This document shows positions 1 to 6,733 of a stretch of DNA of 7,043 nucleotides, one piece after another; position 1 is the first letter of the stretch; every line of letters starts with the position of its first letter. Below the pieces are notes generated by a model, which ran no database searches, was not told the DNA's origin, and saw only the letters and a program-made list of their open reading frames with translations. This stretch comes from Planctomycetia bacterium (GTDB lineage: Bacteria; Planctomycetota; Phycisphaerae; Phycisphaerales; UBA1924), in NCBI GenBank assembly GCA_005776545.1, contig SXOY01000362.1:1-7043 (forward strand), given 5' to 3'. The position numbers were made by a program, and so were the translations under genes.

Positions 1-99
1 AAGAATCTTCGCAGGGTTGTTCGGGAGAGATTCCATTGACGCATACACGGAATACGTAGCTGCTGCCTGTTGATACGCGCCGATGCGTTGCTCGGTCAG
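1..99 (-). other. Open frame continuing past the TAG of the PilO-like gene
   Basis: Read on the minus strand in the same frame as the upstream gene, the 33 codons after the TAG at 100-102 are all open and run off the window. They begin LTEQRIGAYQQAAAT and continue through VYASMESLPNN. The composition looks like real protein and would extend the amphipathic helical style of the preceding gene. No Shine-Dalgarno precedes a plausible new start: the first codon is CTG, and later in-frame GTG and ATG codons lack a ribosome site. This suggests the C-terminal part of the same protein, separated by a nonsense codon, a sequencing error or readthrough. The other two minus-strand frames also have no internal stop over this short stretch, so openness alone is weak evidence. 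Confidence 0.4.
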
Positions 100-723
100 C
101 TACTTTACGATGATGTCGACTTCTTCTTTTGTCAATTCACGCTGTGGATTGGTCCCCTTGACCGTTTCGCGTTCGCGCGCTGCACGATCGCTCAATCCCT
201 GGCCAACCTTCTTGCGATCCGGAGGCATACCGGCGTTGATTGAATTCAACATGCGTTGATATGCAGAAACCTTTCCGGGTGTGCCAGCGAGTTCTTTGGT
301 GAATGCCACGATCTGGCGGTTCTGATCAGCGTTCTTAGGAGCCGGGAACAGGTCGCCAATGAGCGGCGCAAACCGCATAGCGTCCGCCGCGCCCGCATTG
401 TGAGCATTGGCAAGCTCGACAACGCGCTTCGCTTCAGATTCAAATTTCTCTTTCTGGGCCGCAAAGAACTCAGTCACCTTTCCATTGGCTTCCTGATTGG
501 CAGTAATCGAATTGACGCTTGGAACAGGCGAAGCAACGGTGTAACTGACTTTCGCCTTTGACAGCTTCGAACTCAGATCCGCGGCGATCTTTTCACGATC
601 AGTCTGCATGGTCTGACGCCATGAGCTGCTGAAGATATAGCCGGTCGGAATCGCCGCCAGCATGAGCACACCCATCACTGTGAGCAGCCAGTTGTTCTTG
701 AGCCAGGGAAGTACTTTCTTCAC
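100..723 (-). CDS. PilO/Amuc_1100-like single-pass membrane protein of a pilus/secretion module
   Basis: This 207-residue protein starts with a basic cytoplasmic tail (MKKVLPWLKNN) and has one transmembrane helix at about residues 12-31. A mainly helical, probably periplasmic part follows, with coiled-coil-like stretches near 35-57 and 76-105. That topology matches PilO, GspM or Amuc_1100-type proteins, which pair with PilN on the outer face of the inner membrane; I cannot see a diagnostic motif, so the name rests on topology and position. The start is GTG, overlapping the stop of the PilM-PilN gene as GTGA, with a strong GGGAGG ribosome site six to seven bases upstream, indicating translational coupling. 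The protein is short for the family (Amuc_1100 is a little over 300 residues), and the frame continues beyond the TAG, so the C terminus may be truncated. Confidence 0.7.
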   Translation of the reverse strand: MKKVLPWLKNNWLLTVMGVLMLAAIPTGYIFSSSWRQTMQTDREKIAADLSSKLSKAKVSYTVASPVPSVNSITANQEANGKVTEFFAAQKEKFESEAKRVVELANAHNAGAADAMRFAPLIGDLFPAPKNADQNRQIVAFTKELAGTPGKVSAYQRMLNSINAGMPPDRKKVGQGLSDRAARERETVKGTNPQRELTKEEVDIIVK

Positions 724-2771
724 TTGCCACCTCCCTTGCCATCTTTGGCATCTTTGGGTTCATCGCCAGTAATCACGGCTTCCCATTCAATTATTACATT
801 TGCGGTTGGAAACGGGTTCTTGATAGCATCTTGCAGCTTAGAAATCGGTGCGTACGCATCCGGATCATCACCGGCACCCTTCGCTCCAATTGCCTGACGC
901 GTGGGATCAATAGCACCGGTCGGGTCATTGCCGCCGCGGCGACCACCACCCTTGCCACCGCCCCCGCTATCTGGCGGTTGAATCCCGTCCACTGGCGGCG
1001 CGGCTGCGGCACTGGCCGCCGCCTTCAATTTCTCGGTATCAATCAACTCGGCCTTCCAGGGCTTCGCTGCGACCGTAAGCGTGTAAGGAATTCCATCTCG
1101 CTTCTTATTCGCTTCAAGCCACTTCTGCAAAGTATCAATCACAAATTCCTGCGGATCAGGCTGCGTGGTAACCAGACGCAAGGTCACAACAATTCTGCCC
1201 TTTTCATTTTTCTGTCCGCCACCGCGAGGAGCGGGGGTCGGGTTGTTTGGATCGCTGTTGGCGCTGCGACCGGGGGCAAGATAGTTTGTGTCAAACTGTT
1301 TCACTGTGAATGCAATCGGTGCAACCTCCGCCAAGGGTTGCCCGCTCTTGGCGGCGACATCTTTCGCCCAGTTCTGCGCCTTCTTGTTCGCATCATCGAG
1401 CATGAGGCTGAGATCAGTGGTGATATAGCCGTAGAGATCGCGGCGCTCGGTGAGACTTGCGAGGTTGGCAGCGCGGAAGTCAGATTGTGCTGCACCGATG
1501 ACGCCAGCGGTCGTCGCCTTGGTGCGTTCACTATCTGCGGCCTTGATTGCCTGTTCGATGATGTCTGGCTGTGTTGTGCCGCTGATTGCGAAATAATCCA
1601 AGAGTGGTCGAATGAACATCGCACCGCCCGTGGCGATACCCAGGCACGCCGCCATGACAAAGAACTTGTTTTTCTTCTTCCAGAGACTTTCACGCACAAC
1701 CGAGGTTGGCATGAGATCAACGTTGATGGTGGACATGGCCATGCCACGGAGCGCAAGGCCGTAGGCAGTAACGAGATTGAGCGAAGCCTCTTTGAAAGCG
1801 GCCTTGCGATCTTCGCTGAGGCCGGAATCTGAGAGCTTCTTGAACTCTTCAATGCGGTAGACTTCAAGCCCAACTTGTTGCTTGAGATACTTGCGAAGGC
1901 CGGGGAGATTGAAGGTTGAACCAATACCAATGAGCCGTGTCAACTGCGAATCAGGATGCAATGTTTGATAATAACCGATTGAGCGTTGTATATCTTGTGC
2001 CAGATCGGTGAACACCGGGCGCATCGCCTGTGCGGCATGTCTCGCGTGCTTGCTTTCCGGAGCCTCAAGCTTGAGCATTTCCGCCTTGGCATAACTGAGC
2101 TTGAACTGGTCAACCAATGCCTGTGTGAAGTGATGCCCGCCCAGCGGGAATGTGCGAATCCAGATTCGACCAGGCTCGCACACGATGAGATCGGTAGATG
2201 TCGTGCCGACGTCAACCAGGATCGTGCCGGGCATCGACTCATCAAATGTCAGGTCATAGGCAATGGCGTTGTAGCACGCGATTGGGCTGAGCGTCAGGTG
2301 GCTCGGCGAGATATTCGCATCTTGCAAAGTCGCCAGCCGCTCCGCGATCTTGTCTTTGGTAATCGCAAAGATGCCGACTTCGACTTCGGGCGAATCTTTG
2401 GTGACAAACGTCTGGTAGTCCCACTCAACCTGATCAAGGGGGAATGGAATCTGCTGCTGAGCCTCAAAGTTCACGAGGTTGGGCACATCTTTCGGGCTGA
2501 CCGGCGGCAATTTTGCAAATCGTGCAAACGCCTGCGAGCCAGGCACGCTCACCGTAATCGTCGCATTGGTCAGGTCGTATTGGCTTACCAACGTTCCCAA
2601 TGAAACTCGAACCACATCTGATGCTTCCACATCCGGCGTTGAAAGCACCTTGGCGTGGGGAAGTACCGCGAAATCCGTCACTCGGATATTCCCAGGTTCG
2701 CCCTCGACCTTGATGGCCTTGATTGCGAACTGACCGATCTCGATGCCCCAGCACCCATTACTGCCTGCCAT
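720..2771 (-). CDS. pilM: Fused PilM-PilN-like type IV pilus assembly protein
   Basis: This 683-residue protein appears to join two pilus proteins. Residues 1-345 are the actin-like ATPase fold of PilM: first phosphate loop GIEIGQFAIKAIKV (9-22), the QQQIPFPLDQVEWDY segment (105-119), second phosphate motif DVGTTSTDL (187-195), adenosine loop GIGSTFNLPGL (282-292), and the closing AYGLALRG (336-343) typical of PilM C termini. Then comes INVDLMP (349-355), which resembles the N-terminal INLLP motif that PilN inserts into PilM, followed by one membrane helix (about 369-394) and a PilN-like periplasmic part. The latter carries a Gly-rich linker near 603-615 and a Lys/Gly/Asp-rich tail. PilM normally sits in the cytoplasm and recruits PilN to the pilus motor platform. 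I chose ATG 2771 over an open extension to 2939 because GAGG lies seven bases upstream and homology begins here. Confidence 0.88.
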   Translation of the reverse strand: MAGSNGCWGIEIGQFAIKAIKVEGEPGNIRVTDFAVLPHAKVLSTPDVEASDVVRVSLGTLVSQYDLTNATITVSVPGSQAFARFAKLPPVSPKDVPNLVNFEAQQQIPFPLDQVEWDYQTFVTKDSPEVEVGIFAITKDKIAERLATLQDANISPSHLTLSPIACYNAIAYDLTFDESMPGTILVDVGTTSTDLIVCEPGRIWIRTFPLGGHHFTQALVDQFKLSYAKAEMLKLEAPESKHARHAAQAMRPVFTDLAQDIQRSIGYYQTLHPDSQLTRLIGIGSTFNLPGLRKYLKQQVGLEVYRIEEFKKLSDSGLSEDRKAAFKEASLNLVTAYGLALRGMAMSTINVDLMPTSVVRESLWKKKNKFFVMAACLGIATGGAMFIRPLLDYFAISGTTQPDIIEQAIKAADSERTKATTAGVIGAAQSDFRAANLASLTERRDLYGYITTDLSLMLDDANKKAQNWAKDVAAKSGQPLAEVAPIAFTVKQFDTNYLAPGRSANSDPNNPTPAPRGGGQKNEKGRIVVTLRLVTTQPDPQEFVIDTLQKWLEANKKRDGIPYTLTVAAKPWKAELIDTEKLKAAASAAAAPPVDGIQPPDSGGGGKGGGRRGGNDPTGAIDPTRQAIGAKGAGDDPDAYAPISKLQDAIKNPFPTANVIIEWEAVITGDEPKDAKDGKGGGK

Positions 2772-2980
2772 GCGCAGACCTCGCTTCAAACTGCACCCGT
2801 TTGGCGGCCAAAAATGACCGTAAACAGATTGGTTGGTTTCACTTCCGGATCCTCCGGGCACAGAGCCAAGAGTCGCCGGGCCAATATGGTATCGAGGCAG
2901 AACCCTCAGCGGTTGCATGAAGCGGTAAATACGTGACAAACTTGTGACAGAGCCGCTCGACTTCCAACCATCCTGTCAAC
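2772..2980 (-). other. Intergenic leader upstream of the pilus genes
   Basis: These 209 bases separate the small membrane protein gene from pilM and probably hold the pilM promoter and leader. A TTGACA match lies on the minus strand at 2974-2979, but I see no convincing -10 element at the expected distance. Two copies of GTGACA (plus-strand 2933-2938 and 2944-2949) lie eleven bases apart, about one helical turn, and could be half-sites for a regulator. Two small inverted repeats are present: CCGGA/TCCGG at 2845-2857 and TTTGG/CCAAA at 2800-2812. Neither is followed by a T-run in either direction, so they are not intrinsic terminators. An in-frame open extension of pilM covers 2772-2939 but does not look like protein of the PilM family. 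Confidence 0.4.
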
Positions 2981-3403
2981 TCAGCTGGCCTTCGCGTTGG
3001 CATCGAATCTGCGCAAGACCAAGTCCACGCCGCCCGATGCAGCAATTGCAAGCACGGCAATGACTGGCACAACCCACCAACTTGCTACAGGCACACGCAA
3101 CGGAAGCAGCCGCTCATCCAGGCTCCATGCGCAAAGGTGATATGCACTAATGAGGCAGGAAATCGCAGTGATTATGCGCGTCGATGCGGACCACCCACTG
3201 GCAAGCGACGATGCCTTGAGATCATCAGCTCTCACTTCGCGGCGAACCTTTGCGAGAATCACAAAACCGATCGCAAAGAACACAATCGCGCCTGCACAGC
3301 CGGGCACAGTGGGCCAGTGTTGCGCTGTCGGTAACGCTGGTTCGGTCGCTTCAAAACTCGGCGATCGCGTCAGAGATGTTTGAATTGTCTCAGCGGCATT
3401 CAT
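2981..3403 (-). CDS. Small membrane protein with three predicted helices, unknown function
   Basis: This 140-residue protein is not one I recognise. After a polar N terminus of about 32 residues it has three hydrophobic segments, roughly 33-52, 74-93 and 105-123. A basic stretch (KVRREVR) follows the first helix, and the tail RRFDANAKAS is short and basic. It begins 28 bases after the stop of the MEMO-family gene on the same strand and is likely cotranscribed with it. ATG 3403 (MNAAETIQTS) is taken as the start; an in-frame TTG at 3418 would add five residues. Neither has a strong ribosome site, though GAG lies a few bases before the TTG. Location is presumably the cytoplasmic membrane. That it is a real gene rests on the unbroken frame, coherent helix pattern and tight spacing; no function can be inferred. 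Confidence 0.6.
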   Translation of the reverse strand: MNAAETIQTSLTRSPSFEATEPALPTAQHWPTVPGCAGAIVFFAIGFVILAKVRREVRADDLKASSLASGWSASTRIITAISCLISAYHLCAWSLDERLLPLRVPVASWWVVPVIAVLAIAASGGVDLVLRRFDANAKAS

Positions 3404-3431
3404 ATGAAAAATCGCCAAAACACTCGGGAAA

Positions 3432-4781
3432 TTAGCTCATAACCGCGGCAAGGCTCGAAACCATCCCGCTGCCTTCTGCATCCATCGCCGCAGAATAGTT
3501 CAGAATCGTCACCGTCTCAGGTTGAACAATTCTCAACGTGGCAATGATGTTTCCGGTTGAACACCAGCGCGTTGGATTTTGCTGCCACGCCATCGCACCA
3601 ATAAGTTCATCAGTGTTCTTGTTGGCGATCAACTGCAACATTTCCTGATCGTGCTGAAACACTTTGTTGCGAGCCTGCGTCGGACCTTCTTCTTCGCCCG
3701 CCAGTGCCTGTTCATCGCCGAACGATGGACCTACGTGGCTGAGATCCGCAGAAGAAATCACCAGTGTCTTTCCTGGCAAGTTCGCCAACACGTCCCGCAT
3801 CGCTTCAACAAACGGGTCCAGCGCAACGCCGTTCCCGTCATAGCTGTTTCCTTCGTTGACCACCGGATCGTGCACCAGTGCCGCGAATACCTTGGGATAG
3901 TTGCCCGCATCATCTTTGCCGAAAACATGCTGAATCCACGGTATTTGCAGCTCAATTGAGTGTTCACGCTCATGATCAAAGCGATGCTCAAAGAGTGTGT
4001 CGCCGAGTTTGGCGCGAAGCCCGTTGACGACTGCCATGTCCGCTTCACAGGTGCCAAAGGGAGTAGAGAATCCCTTGTCGCAGCCGCAGACGCCGGTGCA
4101 TTCGCCAAAGTGATTCGTCCCAAGAATGATCACGCGATCCGGACGATCGACAACTCGCAAGCGTCCCCACACCTGCGCGTAATTAATCCACCCCCGCGGG
4201 TAATCGATATGCGGCGCGATGATCGCCTTTGGCAACGTATCGAGGCTTGGATTCTCGACGCTTTTGAGAGCCTCAGCGCACCACTGATCAAACAACTCAC
4301 GCAATTTTCCAGGCGCCGCTGCTGCCTTTTCCTCAGCAGTCGATTCCTTTGGCATATTGGCTTCAGCGATCTGATCCGCAAATGCCGCGGTTGTTGCCGG
4401 TGGCAGCACAGGGTTTGAATCGAAATCCTGCCGCATTTTCTTCAGGATTTCATCAAATGTCGGGCCGAACAAAAGGCCAGCATCATCGAGCTGTGCAACC
4501 AAATCTTGCAGAATTTCTTTGGTGAGTCCGCGGCCAGTGGCCGCAATCACCTCATCAAGGCTCTTATTCCCGTCCAACAGCGGCAGAACGAACTGTGCCG
4601 CCGGCGAAGTGAACACAACCTTATCAGATATCTGACGGGCATCTGACAAACCTAGAACTTGCTGCCCACCATACTCAGCTCCAAAGCCACGTACAGGCCG
4701 CAACCGCGGCTTTTGCTGATGTGCAGCGTTGGGTTGAAAGACTGGACGCACGGGAGCGGGTGTGCCTGATTGGTCTGACAT
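3432..4781 (-). CDS. amrB: MEMO-family protein (AmmeMemoRadiSam system protein B) with N-terminal accessory domain
   Basis: Residues about 185-449 are a MEMO domain, a fold related to extradiol dioxygenases. The likely metal-site residues are visible: APHIDYPRG (H191), ILGTNHFGE (H224), EREHSIELQIPW (271-282), SSADLSHVG (D346, H349) and WCSTGNI (C407, at the position of the metal-binding cysteine of human MEMO1). In bacteria and archaea MEMO is often linked to AMMECR1 and a radical SAM protein; neither partner is in this window. Residues about 24-115 form a separate domain, with LLDGNKSLDEV and a following helical segment like the PqqD-type winged helix, then an Ala/Glu-rich linker. ATG 4781 is chosen because homology-like sequence begins there and an upstream open stretch to 5099 lies antisense to a better gene. 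The ribosome site is poor. The biochemical role is unsettled in bacteria. Confidence 0.85.
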   Translation of the reverse strand: MSDQSGTPAPVRPVFQPNAAHQQKPRLRPVRGFGAEYGGQQVLGLSDARQISDKVVFTSPAAQFVLPLLDGNKSLDEVIAATGRGLTKEILQDLVAQLDDAGLLFGPTFDEILKKMRQDFDSNPVLPPATTAAFADQIAEANMPKESTAEEKAAAAPGKLRELFDQWCAEALKSVENPSLDTLPKAIIAPHIDYPRGWINYAQVWGRLRVVDRPDRVIILGTNHFGECTGVCGCDKGFSTPFGTCEADMAVVNGLRAKLGDTLFEHRFDHEREHSIELQIPWIQHVFGKDDAGNYPKVFAALVHDPVVNEGNSYDGNGVALDPFVEAMRDVLANLPGKTLVISSADLSHVGPSFGDEQALAGEEEGPTQARNKVFQHDQEMLQLIANKNTDELIGAMAWQQNPTRWCSTGNIIATLRIVQPETVTILNYSAAMDAEGSGMVSSLAAVMS

Positions 4782-4880
4782 AGGTCTGGACAATACGCAT
4801 GGGGTGGACGGCGAGCGAGTTGCTGCTAAACTTCCCTCCCCGCTAATTTGGCGAGGCTTTGTCTTTTTCAGAGGTTCCCA
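4782..4880. promoter_or_regulatory. Divergent intergenic region
   Basis: These 99 bases lie between the start of the MEMO-family gene (minus) and the small basic protein gene (plus), so promoters for both directions are expected here. For the plus strand the only candidate I can offer is TTGCTG (4820-4825), sixteen bases, then GCTAAT (4842-4847), a weak match to a housekeeping promoter. The plus-strand gene has a clear AGAGG ribosome site at 4870-4874, six bases before its ATG. No convincing minus-strand promoter boxes were found by eye. Confidence 0.35.
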
Positions 4881-5198
4881 ATGTCTACCACCGCATCTTT
4901 CAAGCCCGGTCAGTCCATCACCTGCACCGTCGCCACCATTCCCGCCAGCGAAGGCGGCCGCCAGACCATCGCAAAGCTCATGCGTAAAGACCTGACCCAC
5001 AAGCGCAACCTCAAGAAGGCACAAGACAAGCGCCGTCAACGCATGAACGTCTACACCCGCGGCAACCGCGAGTGGACCAGCCGCGAAACCGTCGCACAAG
5101 TCGTGCGCGTGGTCAAAGGCGCATCCTGGACCATGCTCTACACACCTGATATGGCCGGCGAAATGAACTTCGTCAGCAAATATCTCACCGTGAAGTAA
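4881..5198 (+). CDS. Small basic protein of unknown function
   Basis: This 105-residue protein is strongly basic in its middle, with a Lys/Arg-dense helix-like stretch at residues 32-54 (KLMRKD through KKAQDKRRQR). Flanking segments look structured: SFKPGQSITCTVATIP (6-21), then YTRGNREW (58-65), a VVRVVKG strand and SWTMLYTPD (82-90). No named domain is recognised. The layout resembles a type of hypothetical protein I associate with planctomycete genomes, but that is memory and not a search. The basic character would suit nucleic-acid or ribosome binding; this is inference only. ATG 4881 is preceded by AGAGG with six-base spacing, which favours it over an in-frame TTG at 4848. The copper-type lipoprotein gene follows after 32 bases and may be cotranscribed. 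Confidence 0.75.
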   Translation: MSTTASFKPGQSITCTVATIPASEGGRQTIAKLMRKDLTHKRNLKKAQDKRRQRMNVYTRGNREWTSRETVAQVVRVVKGASWTMLYTPDMAGEMNFVSKYLTVK

Positions 5199-5230
5199 AG
5201 CCCACGCCCGGCTGACTGCAATAATCAGTC

Positions 5231-5650
5231 ATGGCACGTCACCCTGCATTTCTTACGCTCGCAACTCTGGTCGCGGGCGTTTTGTTTTTTTCCATGATTT
5301 CCTGCGAGAAAAAGGCTCAATCCGTCGCGGTTGCACCTTCGACTCCAATTCAGAAATACACCGTTCGAGGACGAATCGAGAGCTTGCCTGACCCTGCCCG
5401 CAAGGGCCTCGAAGAGCTACAGGTCCAGCACGAACGCATTCCCGATTTCAAAGACAAGAGTGGAAAAATCGTCGGAATGAATTCGATGATCATGGGATTT
5501 CCACCAGGACCAAATACAAAATTCCCGGATCTCAAAGTTGGTGACAAGGTCGAACTGGATTTCGAAGTTACCTGGAACGGCAAGGTCCCCTACTACTTCA
5601 CCGCAGTCCGAAAACTGCCGGCGGACACTGCCCTGAATTTCAGTAAGTAA
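5231..5650 (+). CDS. CusF-like copper-binding lipoprotein
   Basis: This 139-residue protein has a lipoprotein signal: basic start MARHP, hydrophobic core at about 6-22, and a lipobox-like MISC with Cys25 as the probable lipidated residue; Met at -3 is less usual than Leu. After a short linker, residues about 42-130 look like the CusF/SCO-associated copper-binding beta-barrel: YTVRGRIESLPDP, then VQHERIPDF (H67), GMNSMIMGF (M83, M86, M88) and LKVGDKVELDFEV (101-113). His and Met are the copper(I) ligand types in CusF, so periplasmic copper binding or delivery is the likely role. No Shine-Dalgarno precedes ATG 5231; instead a six-base-pair stem (TGACTG/CAGTCA, 5213-5231) reaches the start codon. 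Translation may depend on the upstream gene 32 bases away. No efflux pump or Sco gene is in the window. Confidence 0.78.
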   Translation: MARHPAFLTLATLVAGVLFFSMISCEKKAQSVAVAPSTPIQKYTVRGRIESLPDPARKGLEELQVQHERIPDFKDKSGKIVGMNSMIMGFPPGPNTKFPDLKVGDKVELDFEVTWNGKVPYYFTAVRKLPADTALNFSK

Positions 5651-5696
5651 TACCCCCCCCCGACCAGTTCCTCAGCGGCGAATTCTCTGTTGGCGC

Positions 5697-5737
5697 AAAA
5701 AAACCCGGCACTTAAGAACCAATCCTAAGCACCGGGT
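5697..5737 (-). terminator. Intrinsic terminator of the glycosylase operon
   Basis: On the minus strand the arms ACCCGG and CCGGGT, extended after a two-base mismatch by four further pairs (GCTT.../...AAGT type), form a hairpin that runs directly into seven T residues (the A-run at 5697-5703 on the plus strand). It lies about 120 bases downstream of the glycosylase stop and points the right way to end that transcript. In the plus direction no T-run follows, so the convergent lipoprotein gene may need another signal. A second small stem, GCTGCA/TGCAGC at 5761-5778, sits between this and the glycosylase stop and has no T-run. Confidence 0.75.
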
Positions 5738-5858
5738 CTCGTGGGGGTCAGATTTTGGGGGCTGCATGTCAGTGCAGCACTCGCGCTATGCGACACAACT
5801 AGATTCGCGGCGGTTGCAAACCCGGTTCCTCACCAATTCAAAATAATCAAAGAAAAAC

Positions 5859-6716
5859 TCAGCTGGGGTTCGCCGCTGATGTCGCGGGAACACTAAGTCC
5901 AAGCTGCTCAAGGACTTGCTTCATATCAGACCACACTTTTTCGCGGTTTTCGGGGGTATACGCCCGCAACAAATACGCCGGGTGGTACGTTGGCATCACC
6001 GGAATTGACGTCCCATCCGAGAGCGCAAAACTGTGCCAATTCCCCCTCATGGTCGACATCAGAGCAACGCTTTTCAGTACAACTCGACTTGCGGTAAGCC
6101 CCAAGGTCACAATGGCTTCCGGACGAACCGCTTGTATTTGTTCAAACAAATACGATTCGCACAGGCGGCACTCTGGCAGTGTTGGTGTCGCATTATCAGG
6201 AGGTCGCGTCTTGAGCACGTTGGCAACATACACCACCTCCCGTGTCAGTCCCATCGCCGAAATCATCTTGTTCAACAACTGCCCGCCACGCCCGACGAAC
6301 GGCTTGCCCTGAATATCTTCATCTTCGCCCGGTGCTTCGCCAACAAACATCAGGCGCGCCATGCAATCGCCATCATCAAACACGATGCGGTTGTGCGCGG
6401 TCTTAAACGCCTTGTGCGGCGCATCCGTTTCGTATCGCTCTAATATTTCATCCAGAACTGCTCGCACCGAATCGCGTGACCGCACTCCCGCAGGTGCAGC
6501 AACTTTCGCAACTGGTTTGCGATCTTCCTTCGCAACCGCCATCACTTCCACAGGCTTCTTTCGCGACGTTTCAACGACCGCCTCTTCCACTGTGCCAGAA
6601 TCTTCGCCAACCAATTCCGTACCTTCTGCTCGGAAAACAGGCACGAAATCAACACCAAGCAATCGTGAAGTTTCGGCGTGTTGTTTGACAACCCGTCGCA
6701 GTTGATCGCGGTCCAT
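5859..6716 (-). CDS. Family-4-like uracil-DNA glycosylase, atypical cysteine pattern
   Basis: This 285-residue protein has the core of a family 4/5-type uracil-DNA glycosylase, which removes uracil from DNA to start base excision repair. Visible motifs are FVGEAPGEDEDIQGKPFVGR (124-143, uracil pocket), VLKTRPPDNATPT (167-179) and TYHPAYLLR (243-251, the second active-site motif). About 95 residues precede the core: a short helical start and a charged, Val/Glu/Lys-rich linker not found in compact family 4 enzymes. The usual four iron-sulfur cysteines are not all present. The N-terminal CxxC is absent, the KCRPP cysteine is Thr170, and only C118, C183 and C186 occur. ATG 6716 has AGAGG eight to nine bases upstream. 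The gene lies 17 bases after the upstream membrane protein gene, as in an operon, and is followed by a terminator. Confidence 0.88.
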   Translation of the reverse strand: MDRDQLRRVVKQHAETSRLLGVDFVPVFRAEGTELVGEDSGTVEEAVVETSRKKPVEVMAVAKEDRKPVAKVAAPAGVRSRDSVRAVLDEILERYETDAPHKAFKTAHNRIVFDDGDCMARLMFVGEAPGEDEDIQGKPFVGRGGQLLNKMISAMGLTREVVYVANVLKTRPPDNATPTLPECRLCESYLFEQIQAVRPEAIVTLGLTASRVVLKSVALMSTMRGNWHSFALSDGTSIPVMPTYHPAYLLRAYTPENREKVWSDMKQVLEQLGLSVPATSAANPS

Positions 6717-6733
6717 CGCGGATTTCCTCTAGT

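Noticed and set aside
831..1832. 333-codon open frame on the plus strand
   Set aside because: It lies wholly antisense to pilM, has Arg/Cys-rich composition typical of a shadow frame, and shows no domain or ribosome site.
2772..2939. In-frame 56-residue N-terminal extension of the PilM-PilN protein
   Set aside because: The PilM fold begins just after ATG 2771, which has its own GAGG ribosome site. The extension has no PilM-like character and would consume the intergenic leader.
3404..3418. TTG start at 3418 for the small membrane protein
   Set aside because: Possible, but ATG 3403 lies five codons in and TTG starts are less common; neither has a strong ribosome site, so ATG was preferred with low certainty.
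4782..5099. In-frame upstream extension of the MEMO protein
   Set aside because: It is the antisense of the better-supported plus-strand gene at 4881-5198, and MEMO-family-like sequence starts after ATG 4781.
5653..5661. Run of nine C residues, considered as a phase-variation tract
   Set aside because: It lies two bases after the lipoprotein stop codon and outside any coding frame, so slippage would not change a protein; no promoter context is visible.
5761..5778. GCTGCA/TGCAGC stem, considered as a terminator or small RNA
   Set aside because: It is a six-pair stem with no T-run on either strand and no sign of a promoter; too little to call.
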